Assembly: GCA_945869165.1 (NCBI GenBank)
Contig: CAMBNY010000026.1
Span: 1-38,093 of the forward strand
Length of the DNA: 38,093 nucleotides
Direction: 5' to 3'
Source of the DNA: Comamonas sp. lk
Lineage (GTDB): Bacteria > Pseudomonadota > Gammaproteobacteria > Burkholderiales > Burkholderiaceae_C
Position 1 is the stretch's first letter; every line of letters begins with the position of its first letter. This document shows, piece after piece, positions 1 through 9,742 of the stretch. A program made the translations under genes and the position numbers. Below the pieces are notes generated by a model, which did not search any database, was not told the DNA's origin, and saw nothing but the letters and a program-made list of their open reading frames with translations.

Positions 1-263
1 TAATAACCACTGCGCGGACGGCCTTCAATCAACCCTTGGTCAGACATAGATTGCAAGACGATGCTGACAGTGGTGCGCGACAGGCCCAGCGCCAAAGCCA
101 GGCTGCGGCTGGAGGGCAAGGCAGCGCCGGGCGCGATAAAGCCTTCGGCCAAAGCCTGCACGACCATATCGCGCAACTGGCTTTGCAAGGAAACGCCCCT
201 GCCTTCAAAGCGGCGGAACAGGCGCCGCCACATCAGGGCATTGCTGCTAAAGGAGGCCTGCAT
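1..263 (-). CDS. MocR/GabR-type GntR-family transcriptional regulator, 3' part cut by window edge
   Basis: Reading leftwards from an ATG at 263, 87 codons are visible before the window ends, so only the N-terminal DNA-binding part is present. The translation contains the GntR winged-helix signature: an IAPGAALPSSRSLALALGLS core, then RTTV in the recognition helix, then a GLIEGRPRSGY wing. LPSSR..LA..LG.SRTTV is characteristic of the MocR subfamily (PdxR, TauR, GabR), which fuses this domain to an aminotransferase-like effector domain that would lie beyond the left edge. A GGAGG-like ribosome site is not evident. The gene is divergent from the hpsN-like operon, with about 170 bp between starts, and two TauR-like direct repeats lie in that gap. 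It is therefore probably the local PLP-dependent activator of the sulfonate operon. The HTH family is confident; the MocR subfamily and the target are inference. Confidence 0.8.
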   Translation of the reverse strand, partial: MQASFSSNALMWRRLFRRFEGRGVSLQSQLRDMVVQALAEGFIAPGAALPSSRSLALALGLSRTTVSIVLQSMSDQGLIEGRPRSGY

Positions 264-333
264 TAGCGTGCAATCGGATGGATTGCATGACGCATTGGCA
301 TGCTGCAGCGCAACAGACTCGTTGGGGCAGTTG

Positions 334-1798
<1,465 letters not shown>

Positions 1799-1837
1799 TG
1801 TTTTTTACTACCCTTTAGTCCACTACAAAAGCACGCC

Positions 1838-2842
1838 ATGAAACTTTCCAAATTCCCCCGCCTGCGCATCACCCATGGCCCTACTCCGCTAGAACCCATG
1901 CCACGCCTAAGCGCCGCGCTGGGCGGTCCCACGCTATGGATCAAGCGCGACGACTGCACCGGCCTGGCCACCGGCGGCAACAAAACCCGCAAGCTGGAAT
2001 ACCTGGTGGCTGAGGCCTTGCAACAAGGCGCCGACACCTTGATCACCCAGGGGGCCACCCAGTCCAACCATGCACGCCAAACCGCTGCCATCGCGGCCAA
2101 GATGGGCCTGCAATGCCACATTATTTTGGAAGACCGGACCGGTTACCGCCACGCTGATTACCAGCATTCGGGCAATGTGTTCCTGGACTATTTGTATGGC
2201 GCGCATGTGAGCGAAGTGCCAGGCAACACGTCCATGGACGCAGCGATGGAAACCCTAGCTGCGCAATTGCGCGCCAAGGGCAGCAAGACCTACATCATCC
2301 CCGGCGGCGGCTCCAATGCCGTCGGTGCGCTGGGCTATGTCACGTGTGCGCTGGAACTGGCCGACCAAGCCATGAACATGGGCTTGGTGATCGACAGCCT
2401 GGTGCACGCCACCGGCAGCGCGGGCACGCAAGCGGGCTTGGTGGTGGGCATGGAAGGTGCGCGCACCCAAATACCGGTGCTGGGCATAGGCGTGCGCGCA
2501 CCGCGCCAGCCCCAAGAAGAAAAAGTATTTGCGTTGGCGCAGCAAACCGCCGAACTGCTGGGCGTGCCCGGCGCGGTGCAACGTGACCATGTGGTCGCCA
2601 ATTGCGATTACATCGGCGAGGGCTACGGCATCCCCACACCTGGCATGATGGAGGCGGTGACCATGCTGGCACAGCTCGAAGGCATCTTGCTGGACCCGGT
2701 GTATTCGGGCAAGGGCATGGCCGGTTTGATCGACTTGATCCGCAAAGGTAATTACCGCAAAGACCAAAATATTGTGTTTTTGCACACGGGCGGCGCGGTC
2801 GGCTTGTTTGGCTACCAACACGCTTTCCCCTACCCCACATGA
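1838..2842 (+). CDS. cuyA: L-cysteate sulfo-lyase / D-cysteine desulfhydrase-family PLP enzyme
   Basis: A 334-residue PLP enzyme of the ACC-deaminase/D-cysteine desulfhydrase family (fold type II). K49 in [10 protein letters not shown] is the expected Schiff-base lysine, QSNHAR (residues 75-80) is the cofactor/substrate loop, and [14 protein letters not shown] holds the phosphate-binding glycines. The opening [10 protein letters not shown] and the [32 protein letters not shown] block closely resemble CuyA, which converts L-cysteate to pyruvate, sulfite and ammonium in the cytoplasm. Discrimination from DcyD (D-cysteine) rests on this resemblance and on the hpsN neighbour. No clear Shine-Dalgarno precedes the ATG. 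The stop codon overlaps an ATG (ATGA, 2839-2842) that opens a very short reading frame leading to the racemase gene, suggesting translational coupling. Confidence 0.8.
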   Translation: MKLSKFPRLRITHGPTPLEPMPRLSAALGGPTLWIKRDDCTGLATGGNKTRKLEYLVAEALQQGADTLITQGATQSNHARQTAAIAAKMGLQCHIILEDRTGYRHADYQHSGNVFLDYLYGAHVSEVPGNTSMDAAMETLAAQLRAKGSKTYIIPGGGSNAVGALGYVTCALELADQAMNMGLVIDSLVHATGSAGTQAGLVVGMEGARTQIPVLGIGVRAPRQPQEEKVFALAQQTAELLGVPGAVQRDHVVANCDYIGEGYGIPTPGMMEAVTMLAQLEGILLDPVYSGKGMAGLIDLIRKGNYRKDQNIVFLHTGGAVGLFGYQHAFPYPT

Positions 2843-2967
2843 GCACCGCCGCCGCCATCGCCACCATGACCGCTACCCATAAGGCCATGTACGTGAGGCG
2901 CGCATTGCTGAACCTGAATTGCGCATGTACGTTGCGCCATTCGGCCATGCACGTGGGGCGCGCATGA
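2839..2967 (+). CDS. Possible 42-residue linker ORF between cuyA and the racemase gene
   Basis: An ATG overlapping the cuyA stop as ATGA starts a 42-codon frame ([20 protein letters not shown]...) whose TGA overlaps the racemase ATG, again as ATGA (2964-2967). The three frames are therefore chained by stop-start overlaps. The peptide has no recognisable domain, its C-terminal half is made from a 22-bp direct repeat, and it could simply carry ribosomes from cuyA to the racemase gene. Whether a stable peptide is made is unknown. Confidence 0.3.
   Translation: MSTAAAIATMTATHKAMYVRRALLNLNCACTLRHSAMHVGRA
2884..2965 (+). repeat. 22-bp direct repeat ending at the racemase start codon
   Basis: Positions 2884-2905 and 2944-2965 are 22-bp copies differing at two bases (core ACGTG(A/G)GGCGCGCAT), with a 60-bp period, that is exactly 20 codons. 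A partial third copy (CATGTACGT) lies at about 2924. The second copy contains the racemase start; at the equivalent place the first copy has ATTG. This looks like a local duplication of the translation start region. Confidence 0.7.
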
Positions 2968-3689
2968 TCGGCGTGCTCGGCGGCATGGGCCCTTTGGCGA
3001 CGGTGGATTTTTTCGCCAAAGTGGTGGCGGCTACACCGGCGCAAGACGACGCCGGCCATGTGCCTTTGCTCATCCACAGCGACCCGCGTATTCCGGGGCG
3101 GCCGGCGGCACTGTTGCATGGCGGCCCCTCACCCCTACCCGCGCTGTTGGCTGCACGCGATAGGCTAGTCGCCGCCGGTGCGCAAGGCCTGGTGATGGCT
3201 TGCAACACCGCACATTACTGGCACGCCGCTTTGCGCGAGGGCTGCGCGCTGCCCTTTCCTTCGATAGTAGATGTCGCTTGCGATGCGGCCTTGCTGCGCT
3301 TTGGCGCGGGCGCGCGTATCGGCCTGGTCGCTACGCGCGCCACGCTGGCTACCGGTTTATTTAACAGCGCCTTGCAAAGCCGGGGTCTTAGCTGGGTGGC
3401 GACGCGACAGAGCGCTTTGGATGACTGGGTGTTGCCCGCGATTGCTTTGGTCAAAGCTGGCAAGACGGCGCAAGCCGGGCCGATGCTGGCACAGGCGATT
3501 GGGCAGATGCAGGACGATGGTGCAAGCGGCATCATCCTGGCTTGCACCGAAGCGCCTATGGCCTTGGATCATGCGCCGCAGAGCGTGCAAACCGTGTGCT
3601 TGGATAGCACCCATGCGCTGGCACAGGCCACGGTCGCGATGTGGCAACAGCTTCAAAACCATACCCTCAAGGACTCCCGCCATGTCTGA
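2964..3689 (+). CDS. Aspartate/glutamate racemase-family protein
   Basis: A 241-residue protein beginning [17 protein letters not shown], the typical opening of the Asp/Glu racemase superfamily. Both cofactor-independent catalytic cysteines are visible: C80 in MACNTAHYW and C194 in ILACTEAPM. I chose the ATG at 2964 because the family begins at M-x-G-V-x-G-G-M-G-P; an upstream TTG at 2919 would add 15 unrelated residues. It sits between a cysteate lyase and an aminotransferase and overlaps the latter by 8 bp. A reasonable inference is racemisation of a sulfonated aspartate analogue (D-/L-cysteate) or of the amino donor, but substrate specificity cannot be read from sequence. Aspartate or glutamate racemisation remains possible. 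Confidence 0.85.
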   Translation: MIGVLGGMGPLATVDFFAKVVAATPAQDDAGHVPLLIHSDPRIPGRPAALLHGGPSPLPALLAARDRLVAAGAQGLVMACNTAHYWHAALREGCALPFPSIVDVACDAALLRFGAGARIGLVATRATLATGLFNSALQSRGLSWVATRQSALDDWVLPAIALVKAGKTAQAGPMLAQAIGQMQDDGASGIILACTEAPMALDHAPQSVQTVCLDSTHALAQATVAMWQQLQNHTLKDSRHV

Positions 3690-4899
3690 CAACAGCCCCC
3701 AGACCGCGCGCATGCAGCTAGACCTGACCTGGCAAGAAGCGGTACCGCAAGCCGGTATGCAAGCAGCGCTGGCTTTGATGGAAAGCGGCAAGATGCACCG
3801 CTATGGCGAGACCGGTGCCAAGCCCGGCGAAGCCGCGGCTTTGGAAGCGCAGTTCGCCGCCGAGCTAGGCCTGCCCTATTGCGTCGCCATGAATTCCTGC
3901 GGCTCGACCATGTTTGCTGCATTGCGTTGCAGTGGCGTTAAGCCCGGCGACAAAGTGCTGAGCAATTGCTTTACCTTGGCCCCGGTGCCCGGTGCCATTG
4001 CGCATGCGGGTGCCGTACCGGTGCTAGTGGATGTGACCGAGGACTTGTTGATCGATCTGGAAGACCTGCGGCGCAAAGCTGCGCAGAGCGGCGCCAAGAC
4101 CTTGTTGCTTTCACATATGCGAGGCCATATTGTCGATATGGATGCCCTGACAGCCATTTGCCGCGAATTTGGCATTGCATTGATAGAAGACTGCGCGCAC
4201 ACCATGGGCGCTTCCTGGAACGGCAAGCCCACCGGCACCTGGGGCGTGGCCGGTTGCTTTAGCTTGCAAAGCTATAAGCACGCCAATAGCGGCGAAGGCG
4301 GTTTGCTGGTCACAGCCGATGCCGACCTGGCGGCGCAAGCGGTGCTGCTGTCGGGCAGCTACATGCTTTATGCCTCGCACCTGGCGCGGCCCGGCCCGCA
4401 GGTGTTTGAACGCTGGAAATACCACACGCCCAACTTCAGCCTGCGCATGAGCAACTTGCCCGCCGCCCTGGCGCGGGCGCAATTGGGCGAGGTGCTGCAA
4501 GAGCGCTGCCAGCGCTGGAACCAGCGCTACCACTGGCTGGCCGGAGCGCTGGAAGGCGCGGCGCATGTGCGTTTAACGCAGCGCCCACCCAAGGAGCAAT
4601 TTGTGGGTAGTTCCATCCAGTTTTTACTGCGCGATATGTCGCACGCGCAAATGCAGGCGGTCATCGCTGCCTGCGCGCAGCAGGGTGTGCACATCAAATG
4701 GTTTGGTGCCGACGAGCCTGTGGGTTTCACCAGTGTATGGACGCACTGGCGATACTTCGGCCAAGCGCAAGATTTACCGCAGGCGCAAACGGTGCTAGGC
4801 GCTCTGTGCGACCTGCGCCTCCCCCTTTCGCTGACCCAGGCCGATTGCCTGGGCATTGCGCACACGATACGAGCGGCTGTGAAAAGCGTGTTTTCGTAG
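3682..4899 (+). CDS. DegT/DnrJ/EryC1/StrS-family PLP aminotransferase
   Basis: A 405-residue fold-type I aminotransferase. K199 in SYKHANSGEGG corresponds to the PLP lysine of the DegT signature (SF..K....GEGG), D170 in IEDCAH contacts the pyridine nitrogen, and NSCGSTMFAAL (71-81) is the phosphate-binding start of the fold. The ATG at 3682 is preceded by AAGGA and lies inside the 3' end of the racemase gene; the longer frame opening at 3271 is a read-through of the racemase region. DegT enzymes normally act on keto-sugars or inososes, but no sugar genes are here. In this operon the enzyme is a candidate for sulfopyruvate-to-cysteate transamination, feeding CuyA. That role is inference. It is soluble, with no signal peptide. 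Confidence 0.85.
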   Translation: MSDNSPQTARMQLDLTWQEAVPQAGMQAALALMESGKMHRYGETGAKPGEAAALEAQFAAELGLPYCVAMNSCGSTMFAALRCSGVKPGDKVLSNCFTLAPVPGAIAHAGAVPVLVDVTEDLLIDLEDLRRKAAQSGAKTLLLSHMRGHIVDMDALTAICREFGIALIEDCAHTMGASWNGKPTGTWGVAGCFSLQSYKHANSGEGGLLVTADADLAAQAVLLSGSYMLYASHLARPGPQVFERWKYHTPNFSLRMSNLPAALARAQLGEVLQERCQRWNQRYHWLAGALEGAAHVRLTQRPPKEQFVGSSIQFLLRDMSHAQMQAVIAACAQQGVHIKWFGADEPVGFTSVWTHWRYFGQAQDLPQAQTVLGALCDLRLPLSLTQADCLGIAHTIRAAVKSVFS

Positions 4900-4940
4900 G
4901 ACCATGCCCTGCATGGATTTTTTTATAAAAGGAGACTTAC

Positions 4941-5939
4941 ATGAAATTGCAAAAACGCCAATTACTGGCACTTGCCGCAGGCCTGAGCCTGTGGGGCGCT
5001 GCCGCACTAGCCCAGCAAAAAGAGGTGACCTTCGCGCACCAGGACATGCTGGTGCCTTTCCAGGCAGTCATCGAATCGGGTGAGCTAGAGAAAGCCACCG
5101 GCTACAAAATCAACTGGCGCATGTTTGGCGGTGGCGGCGACGTCATCAAGGCCATGGCTTCGGGTGATGTACAAATTGGCCAAGTCGGCTCCAGCCCCCT
5201 GACCGCTGCGGTGACCCAGGGCCAAGAGATCAAGCTCTTTTGGATTTTGGATGACATCGCTGACGCCGAAGCGCTGATTGCGCGCAATGGCAGTAATGTC
5301 AATTCGGTCAAAGACCTCAAGGGTAAAAAAGTGGCCACGCCGTTTGTGTCCACCGCCCACTACCAGCTGATGGCGGCGATGAAACTCGAAGGCCTATCTG
5401 CGAAAGACGTGAACGTGCTGAATTTGCGCCCACCGGAAATTGCAGCGGCCTGGGAGCGTGGCGATATCGACGCTGCCTTTATCTGGGACCCGGTGCTCTC
5501 CAAAATCAAGAGCAATGGCAAGTCGATTGCCAGCTCGGGCTCCATCGGCCAAAAAGGCTACCCCACGTTTGACGGTATTGCAGTCAATACCAAGTGGGCT
5601 GCGGAAAACGATGCCTTCATGGTGGCCCTGGTCAAAGCCTTGAACAAGGCCGACAGCGAGTACCGCGCCAACAAAGCATCTTGGACGCCCGATACGCCCC
5701 AAGTCAAAGCCATTGCCCGCGTCACCAAAGCCGATGTGAAAGACGTGCCCGCCGCCATGGCACTGTATGTCTTTCCCACTGCGGCTGAACAACTCGGCCC
5801 CAAATGGCTGGGCGGCGGCGCTGCCAAAGCGATGGCCGAGACGGCAGTGTTCCTGAAAGAGCAAGGTCGTATCCAGGAAATCAAACCCGACTACAAAGTG
5901 TTTGTGACCGATAGTTACGCAAAACGCGCCGCGAACTAA
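4941..5939 (+). CDS. tauA: Taurine/sulfonate ABC transporter periplasmic-binding protein (TauA-like)
   Basis: A 332-residue protein with a Sec signal peptide (K-rich start, hydrophobic LLALAAGLSLWGAAALA, cleavage near AQQ). It is followed by an SsuA/TauA/NMT1-type binding fold: ATGYKINWRMFGGGGDVIKA, ASGDVQIGQVGSSPL and LKGKKVATPF match the family. A strong Shine-Dalgarno (AAGGAGA) precedes the ATG. It would capture taurine or a related C2/C3 sulfonate in the periplasm. It is the last gene of the operon, 41 bp after the aminotransferase and ahead of a strong terminator. The partner permease (TauC) and ATPase (TauB) are absent from the window, so it must use components encoded elsewhere. The ligand cannot be fixed from sequence. 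Confidence 0.85.
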   Translation: MKLQKRQLLALAAGLSLWGAAALAQQKEVTFAHQDMLVPFQAVIESGELEKATGYKINWRMFGGGGDVIKAMASGDVQIGQVGSSPLTAAVTQGQEIKLFWILDDIADAEALIARNGSNVNSVKDLKGKKVATPFVSTAHYQLMAAMKLEGLSAKDVNVLNLRPPEIAAAWERGDIDAAFIWDPVLSKIKSNGKSIASSGSIGQKGYPTFDGIAVNTKWAAENDAFMVALVKALNKADSEYRANKASWTPDTPQVKAIARVTKADVKDVPAAMALYVFPTAAEQLGPKWLGGGAAKAMAETAVFLKEQGRIQEIKPDYKVFVTDSYAKRAAN

Positions 5940-5963
5940 GCAGCTATTTTTGTATCCTCCGAG

Positions 5964-5990
5964 CCCCCGCCATTGGCGGGGGTTTTTTTT
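5964..5990 (+). terminator. Rho-independent terminator of the sulfonate operon
   Basis: A perfect 8-bp stem CCCCCGCC / GGCGGGGG (5964-5971, 5975-5982) with loop ATT is followed by eight T residues. It lies 24 bp after the tauA-like stop and isolates the operon from the kinase genes. Confidence 0.95.
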
Positions 5991-6179
5991 GCACAAATTG
6001 AGGAATATTTTTGTTGGCAGTGCGTATAGCCAGTTTTAAGAGAATAATAAACGTTTTAAGGATAGATACCAAACCATGCGACGCAAACATCCTACGCCCT
6101 GTGTTCGCCCCAAGGAACCGCAGGAGCCTTACGCGCCGCACCGGTCCAGCAATTGCATCATTCATTGCCCTATGCAATC

Positions 6180-7916
6180 ATGACTATCACGGGGCAATTG
6201 CGTCAATTTTTATATAACGGGCCTGATTTAAATAGGCGCAACTTATTGCTGTTTGCATTGGCGATTGGTTGTGTGAATACCTTGGTTTATTTCTGGTTGC
6301 CGTCACCAGGGTTTGACCACAATCTCAATTTACTGGCCTTTTTCATTTTTTTGGTATTGATCAGTCTGGTGCTGCTTTTTGACGCCGTCAGCCTAAGCGC
6401 ACATGCCTTGATATTTCTTTGCTTTGCCGTTTTGGTACCGATGGTTGGGCAATCGGGCGGTATTAATTCGCCGAATATTGTATGGATGCCGGTGCTGGCG
6501 ATTGCCGCGCTTTTGCTCATCAACTTGCGCTGGGCGGTAATCTGGCTGGTAATCATCTTGCTGCACAACTTAGGGCAGTTTTTGGCGGTCCAAGCCCACT
6601 GGATCAGCGGAACGGTCAATCCGCAGAATATGCCACTGGACTCCGCACTGTTAATCAAACTCAATATCTTGCTTTTCCTCATGGTCGCGCTCGGCATCTA
6701 CGATTGGATGTACCGCAACAAGACGCAATACATGTCCGAGCGCAATTTGGAGTTGGAAGCCACACAAACGGCTCTTATCCAAGCCCAAAACCACAAAGAT
6801 GAATTTATTGCTTCAGTAGGCCACGAGTTACGTACGCCTATGAATGCTATTTTGGGCCTCAATGACGTACTGATCGATGAACTGGCCGATGAGCCAGAGC
6901 AGGTCAATGCTGCCCGGCACATACGCGATGCTACGAACCAGTTGCTGCGCGTCGTCAACGACATTTTGGATATCGCACAGTTGGAGTCCGGTCGTTTTCA
7001 TTTCTCCGAGACAGACTTTTTATTGGCAAATACTTTGCAGATGTGTCTGAAGAAACACCACGCGAAAGCCCACGCCAAGTCCTTATTTCTGCATGCGGAC
7101 ATCCAGATCAAACTGGACCATTGGGTAAGAGGGGATAGCCAGCGACTGACACAAGTACTGGGTCACCTGCTGGAAAATGCAGTCAAGTTCACCTCGCAAG
7201 GCGGTGTTTACGTACGCGCCTGGAAACAGGGGGACGTGCTGCGCATAGAAGTGGAGGACACCGGCATCGGCGTGGCAGCGCAATACATAGACACCATTTT
7301 CAGCCGATTTACCCATGCCAATATGAACACCCATCGAGCATTTGACGGTGCCGGGCTCGGATTAGCGCTCAGTAAGCACCTGGTTTCTCAGGCGGGGGGG
7401 GGAATCGGGTTGTCCCAAAAAGCCACCTTAGGCGCACTCTTTTGGCTGGAGTGGCCCCTGCCGGATGTGCAATCACAGCAGGCGCCGGCGAATCCGCAAC
7501 CCAGAGCTTCATACCAGTCTTCACGTTTTTTGATCGTGGATGACCACCCCATGAACCAAATGGTCGTCCAGATAATGCTGCGAAAGCGCTGGCCCCAGTG
7601 CCAGATAGATATCGCCGAGAACGGCGCAATGGCTTTGATATTGTTGGACCTCGCAAGTTACGATCTCGTTTTAATGGATCTGTACATGCCAGGTATTGAC
7701 GGGTTTGAGGCGACCAGGCAGATCCGTCAACATTCCAACCCGCGAATCAGGGCAACGACGATTATCGGTTTAACCGCGAACAATATGTCGGGAGATATCC
7801 AACGCTGCCTAGACCTTGGCATGCAAACCGTCATTTTGAAGCCCATAGATCAGCAGGTATTGTTTACCGCCATTGAACAACACATGAATCTAGGCATGCA
7901 ACATGAAACTGTTTAG
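6180..7916 (+). CDS. Membrane hybrid histidine kinase with C-terminal receiver domain (first of pair)
   Basis: 578 residues from the ATG at 6180; a TTG at 6153 in the same frame is a less likely start. The first 190 residues hold about six hydrophobic segments (for example LLLFALAIGCVNTLVYFWL and VWMPVLAIAALLLINL), forming a MASE-like sensor with no periplasmic domain. A short coiled linker leads to HisKA (H215 in SVGHELRTPMNAILGL), then HATPase_c with N box HLLENAVKF, G1 EDTGIGV and G2 GAGLGLALS, then a receiver with acidic pair VDDHP, phosphoacceptor D500 (LMDLYMP), and conserved T and K (GLTAN, ILKP). All catalytic residues look intact. The G2 region contains a nine-G run at 7394-7402. The gene overlaps the next kinase by 14 bp. 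No output regulator is encoded nearby; the signal is unknown. Confidence 0.9.
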   Translation: MTITGQLRQFLYNGPDLNRRNLLLFALAIGCVNTLVYFWLPSPGFDHNLNLLAFFIFLVLISLVLLFDAVSLSAHALIFLCFAVLVPMVGQSGGINSPNIVWMPVLAIAALLLINLRWAVIWLVIILLHNLGQFLAVQAHWISGTVNPQNMPLDSALLIKLNILLFLMVALGIYDWMYRNKTQYMSERNLELEATQTALIQAQNHKDEFIASVGHELRTPMNAILGLNDVLIDELADEPEQVNAARHIRDATNQLLRVVNDILDIAQLESGRFHFSETDFLLANTLQMCLKKHHAKAHAKSLFLHADIQIKLDHWVRGDSQRLTQVLGHLLENAVKFTSQGGVYVRAWKQGDVLRIEVEDTGIGVAAQYIDTIFSRFTHANMNTHRAFDGAGLGLALSKHLVSQAGGGIGLSQKATLGALFWLEWPLPDVQSQQAPANPQPRASYQSSRFLIVDDHPMNQMVVQIMLRKRWPQCQIDIAENGAMALILLDLASYDLVLMDLYMPGIDGFEATRQIRQHSNPRIRATTIIGLTANNMSGDIQRCLDLGMQTVILKPIDQQVLFTAIEQHMNLGMQHETV

Positions 7917-9636
7917 GTTCAATTTGCCTCCATTTGATAAGGGCGCCATGGCGCGAGATCCGCGCCGCGCTTTTGGCTATGCGGTGCTCACTCTGGCTAA
8001 TATTTCCTCATTTTTGGCTACCGTGACTACACAATACCCAGAAGTAGCGATGGCCAATGGGACTGCCTGCATTTTCTGGGCAGCTCTTCTGTTTTGGTTT
8101 CATCTGGGTTTGTCCAATGAAACGGCCTGTCATTTGGGTTCGGTCATTGCGGCAGTGGCGGTATGTGCCACGGCCTGGTACTCCGGCGGCGTCTACTCCA
8201 GCATATTGGCCTGGCTGTCCGTGTTGGTGATTGCGAATTATTTTGTGATCGGACCACGCGCTGGCCTGTTATGGGTCGTCATCACCTTAGCTGCGCACTT
8301 TTTTGAAACTTACAGCACTAGTTGGTTCGGCTGGGGGCCGCTCAGGGTGGGCACTACATTTGCCCAAAGCGCCAACTCCCTGACCGACTATTCGATGGTT
8401 TTTATTTGTATCGCCTTGGTTTTGTTTTTCTACTACCGCATCAACGAGCAGGCTTACGCCGATCTGGTTCAACGCCGAACCGCCTTACAAGTCAAGCGCA
8501 TGGAATTAGAGGCTGCATTGGCGGCGCGCGACCGTTTCATAGCCTCTGTCAGCCATGAACTGCGTACCCCGATGAACGCCATACTCGGATTGAGCGACCA
8601 TCTAAAAACCAGCGTGAAGGATAAACCCGGTGCCATTGCCGTGCTCCAACATACGAATCAAGCTGCAGACCATTTGATGACGGTGATTAACGATGTGCTG
8701 GACTACACGCAATTCAAGTCCGGTCAGCTTCGTCCGCAATGGGAAAAAGTGAACCTCCATGAAGTACTAGAAAGTGCTTTTAGGCTATTTCAACCGCGCA
8801 TTGCCTCCAGCAACTTGCGCTACCACTGCCAGATTGATGACGCCGTCCCGATATGGGTGCGTACCGACAAACATCGGCTTACCCAGGTGCTGGTCAATTT
8901 GCTGGGCAACGCGATCAAATTTACCGAGTCCGGCTTTGTCTTGCTCAAAGCCAGCGTAGATTCTCAAGGAAGCGTCGAAGTGTCGGTCGAGGACAGCGGG
9001 ATTGGCATCTCCGCAGACGAAAAGGCCCGACTTTTTGACCGCTTCTCCCAGGCAAATCCGAGTATTCAAAGGCGTTTTGGCGGGTCAGGCCTAGGCTTGC
9101 TGATATCCCAGCAACTCGTCAACCTGCTTGGCGGAACCATGGGCTTTCACAGTGAGGCCGCAAAAGGCTCGCGCTTTTGGTTTCGTCTGCCCTTGCAAGC
9201 CGTAGACGCGGCAGAGGTGCTACCGGCGGTAGAAAGCCAGCATTTGAGCCCGTCGTCACCGCAATGGAGCGTGCTTGTGGTAGATGACCACCCAGTCAAC
9301 CGACTGTTATTGCGCCAGGTGTTATTGAGCCAATGGCCTGGAATAAAGATCTATGACGCAAGCGGAGGGCTAGAGGCACTGGAAATCATGCAATCCCAGA
9401 CCATCGATCTGGTACTCATGGACATGGTCATGCCAGAAATGGACGGCATCGAGACGACCCGTGCAATCCGCACGCGAAACACGAATGCAGCGAAGCCCAT
9501 ACCCATTCTGGGATTGACTGCCAACATCCATCCGCCCGATTTGGCGAACTTTGAAGCCGCCGGCTTGAATGCCATCATGCTTAAACCCTTCGACCGGGTG
9601 CGCTTGCTGCAGCAGGTACGGGAACTCCTGAGCTAA
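7903..9636 (+). CDS. Membrane hybrid histidine kinase with C-terminal receiver domain (second of pair)
   Basis: 577 residues, with the ATG at 7903 inside the end of the preceding kinase gene. The architecture is the same: roughly six membrane segments in the first 185 residues, a coiled segment (VQRRTALQVKRMELEAALAARD), HisKA with H218 in SVSHELRTPMNAILGL, HATPase_c with NLLGNAIKF, EDSGIGI and GSGLGLLIS, and a receiver with VDDHP, D507 (LMDMVMPEMDG), GLTAN and MLKP. The shared HELRTPMNAILGL and domain order suggest an old tandem duplication, while the membrane domains have diverged. The two probably act together, as a heterodimer or relay, through an Hpt protein or response regulator encoded elsewhere. 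The ligand is not recognisable. Confidence 0.9.
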   Translation: MKLFRFNLPPFDKGAMARDPRRAFGYAVLTLANISSFLATVTTQYPEVAMANGTACIFWAALLFWFHLGLSNETACHLGSVIAAVAVCATAWYSGGVYSSILAWLSVLVIANYFVIGPRAGLLWVVITLAAHFFETYSTSWFGWGPLRVGTTFAQSANSLTDYSMVFICIALVLFFYYRINEQAYADLVQRRTALQVKRMELEAALAARDRFIASVSHELRTPMNAILGLSDHLKTSVKDKPGAIAVLQHTNQAADHLMTVINDVLDYTQFKSGQLRPQWEKVNLHEVLESAFRLFQPRIASSNLRYHCQIDDAVPIWVRTDKHRLTQVLVNLLGNAIKFTESGFVLLKASVDSQGSVEVSVEDSGIGISADEKARLFDRFSQANPSIQRRFGGSGLGLLISQQLVNLLGGTMGFHSEAAKGSRFWFRLPLQAVDAAEVLPAVESQHLSPSSPQWSVLVVDDHPVNRLLLRQVLLSQWPGIKIYDASGGLEALEIMQSQTIDLVLMDMVMPEMDGIETTRAIRTRNTNAAKPIPILGLTANIHPPDLANFEAAGLNAIMLKPFDRVRLLQQVRELLS

Positions 9637-9649
9637 AAGTCCGCCGCAC

Positions 9650-9671
9650 GCCGCCTATTCAATGAGGCGGC
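9650..9671. terminator. Weak hairpin between convergent genes
   Basis: GCCGCCT (9650-9656) and AGGCGGC (9665-9671) form a perfect 7-bp stem with an 8-base loop between the second kinase and the converging serine hydrolase gene. Neither strand has a T run after it, so it would be a weak or Rho-assisted terminator at best. Confidence 0.35.
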
Positions 9672-9742
9672 AATTGCTCTGATCCAATTTCCCTTAGCTT
9701 GGGTATTTTCGGCTGCTTAGCGGCCGCGGAACCAGCGCTTTT

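Noticed and set aside
3271-3681. Extended start for the aminotransferase inside the racemase gene
   Set aside because: The extension is an out-of-frame reading of the racemase gene; a ribosome site and the family N-terminus fit ATG 3682.
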